From assembly GCF_009208565.1 (NCBI RefSeq), contig NZ_WFLK01000022.1, positions 1 to 52,124 on the forward strand: a stretch of 52,124 bases of DNA. Direction: 5' to 3'. This document shows positions 52,013-52,124 of the stretch, in pieces. Made by a program: the position numbers and the translations under genes. Each line of letters opens with the position of its first letter. Position 1 is the stretch's first letter. Under the pieces are notes generated by a model, which had not been told where the DNA came from, did no database searches, and worked only from the letters and a program-made list of their open reading frames with translations. The DNA is from Janthinobacterium aquaticum (lineage in GTDB: Bacteria; Pseudomonadota; Gammaproteobacteria; Burkholderiales; Burkholderiaceae_D).

Positions 52013-52124
52013 TTGTATTATTCCTCTCATGCGGTTGATGGTGTTGCGAACAACATTAACCGCTGTCAAAATTCTTGGTAGGCATATCAAGACCGGGTAA
52101 CTGGATGCTGTATCCGCCCTTAGG

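Overview
The window reads as chromosomal DNA of a GC-rich betaproteobacterium of the Oxalobacteraceae (Janthinobacterium/Massilia/Duganella type). The signs are the rpsP-rimM-trmD-rplS operon, a DUF3579 protein, a CobD/CbiB-like membrane protein, etfBA next to a DmdC-type acyl-CoA dehydrogenase, Zur with a ZnuD-like receptor, and strong GC3 bias in all major frames. The placement is inferred from gene content and protein style; no database was searched. I see no rRNA, tRNA, CRISPR array, prophage, integrase or transposase.

Layout. 1-2.3 kb: the 5' part of an ExeA/GspA-type ATPase that runs off the left edge, then three small unrecognised proteins. 2.4-5.5 kb: an amino-sugar operon (BadF-type kinase, nagA, SIS-type deaminase) behind a clear sigma-70 promoter. 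5.6-7.0 kb: a periplasmic TPR protein with a structured leader and a strong terminator. 7.0-9.3 kb: an AraC-GyrI regulator coupled to an Lnt-like acyltransferase paralogue. 9.4-14.0 kb: DUF3579, CobD-like, CoA pyrophosphatase and the ribosomal/tRNA modification operon, all on the minus strand. 14.2-15.4 kb: TM2 and glycine-zipper envelope proteins. 15.5-19.2 kb: etfB-etfA-acyl-CoA dehydrogenase. 19.4-22.5 kb: a TusA-like protein and alaS. 22.8-25.5 kb: zur and a divergent His-rich TonB receptor with a perfect inverted repeat between them.

25.6-31.8 kb: glycerophosphodiesterase, a LytS/LytTR two-component pair, and an MFS exporter divergent from a LysR gene. 30.9-34.9 kb: LysR divergent from CitMHS-AtuA-AtuA-like, probably uptake and catabolism of an unidentified (tri)carboxylate. 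35.3-37.8 kb: a four-gene operon of a mini J-domain protein and three unrecognised proteins. 38.0-41.8 kb: glnS and an orphan CHASE histidine kinase. 42.0-43.9 kb: a GRDP-like protein with eleven AFSG(Q/M)V repeats, a small HTH protein behind AT-rich DNA full of inverted repeats, and a Gln-rich small protein. 43.9-51.8 kb: SDR, ferredoxin-type reductase, MFS, DUF1345, HPF/RaiA, a cNMP-GGDEF protein, DUF5610 and sbcB.

The strongest candidates for something undescribed are the AFSG(Q/M)V repeat protein (42015-42827), the J-domain operon (35285-37841) and the CitMHS-AtuA cluster. REP/BIME-like inverted units sit behind genes at three places (15.4, 25.5 and 51.9 kb), and a different repeat-like intergenic element lies at about 22.55-22.83 kb.
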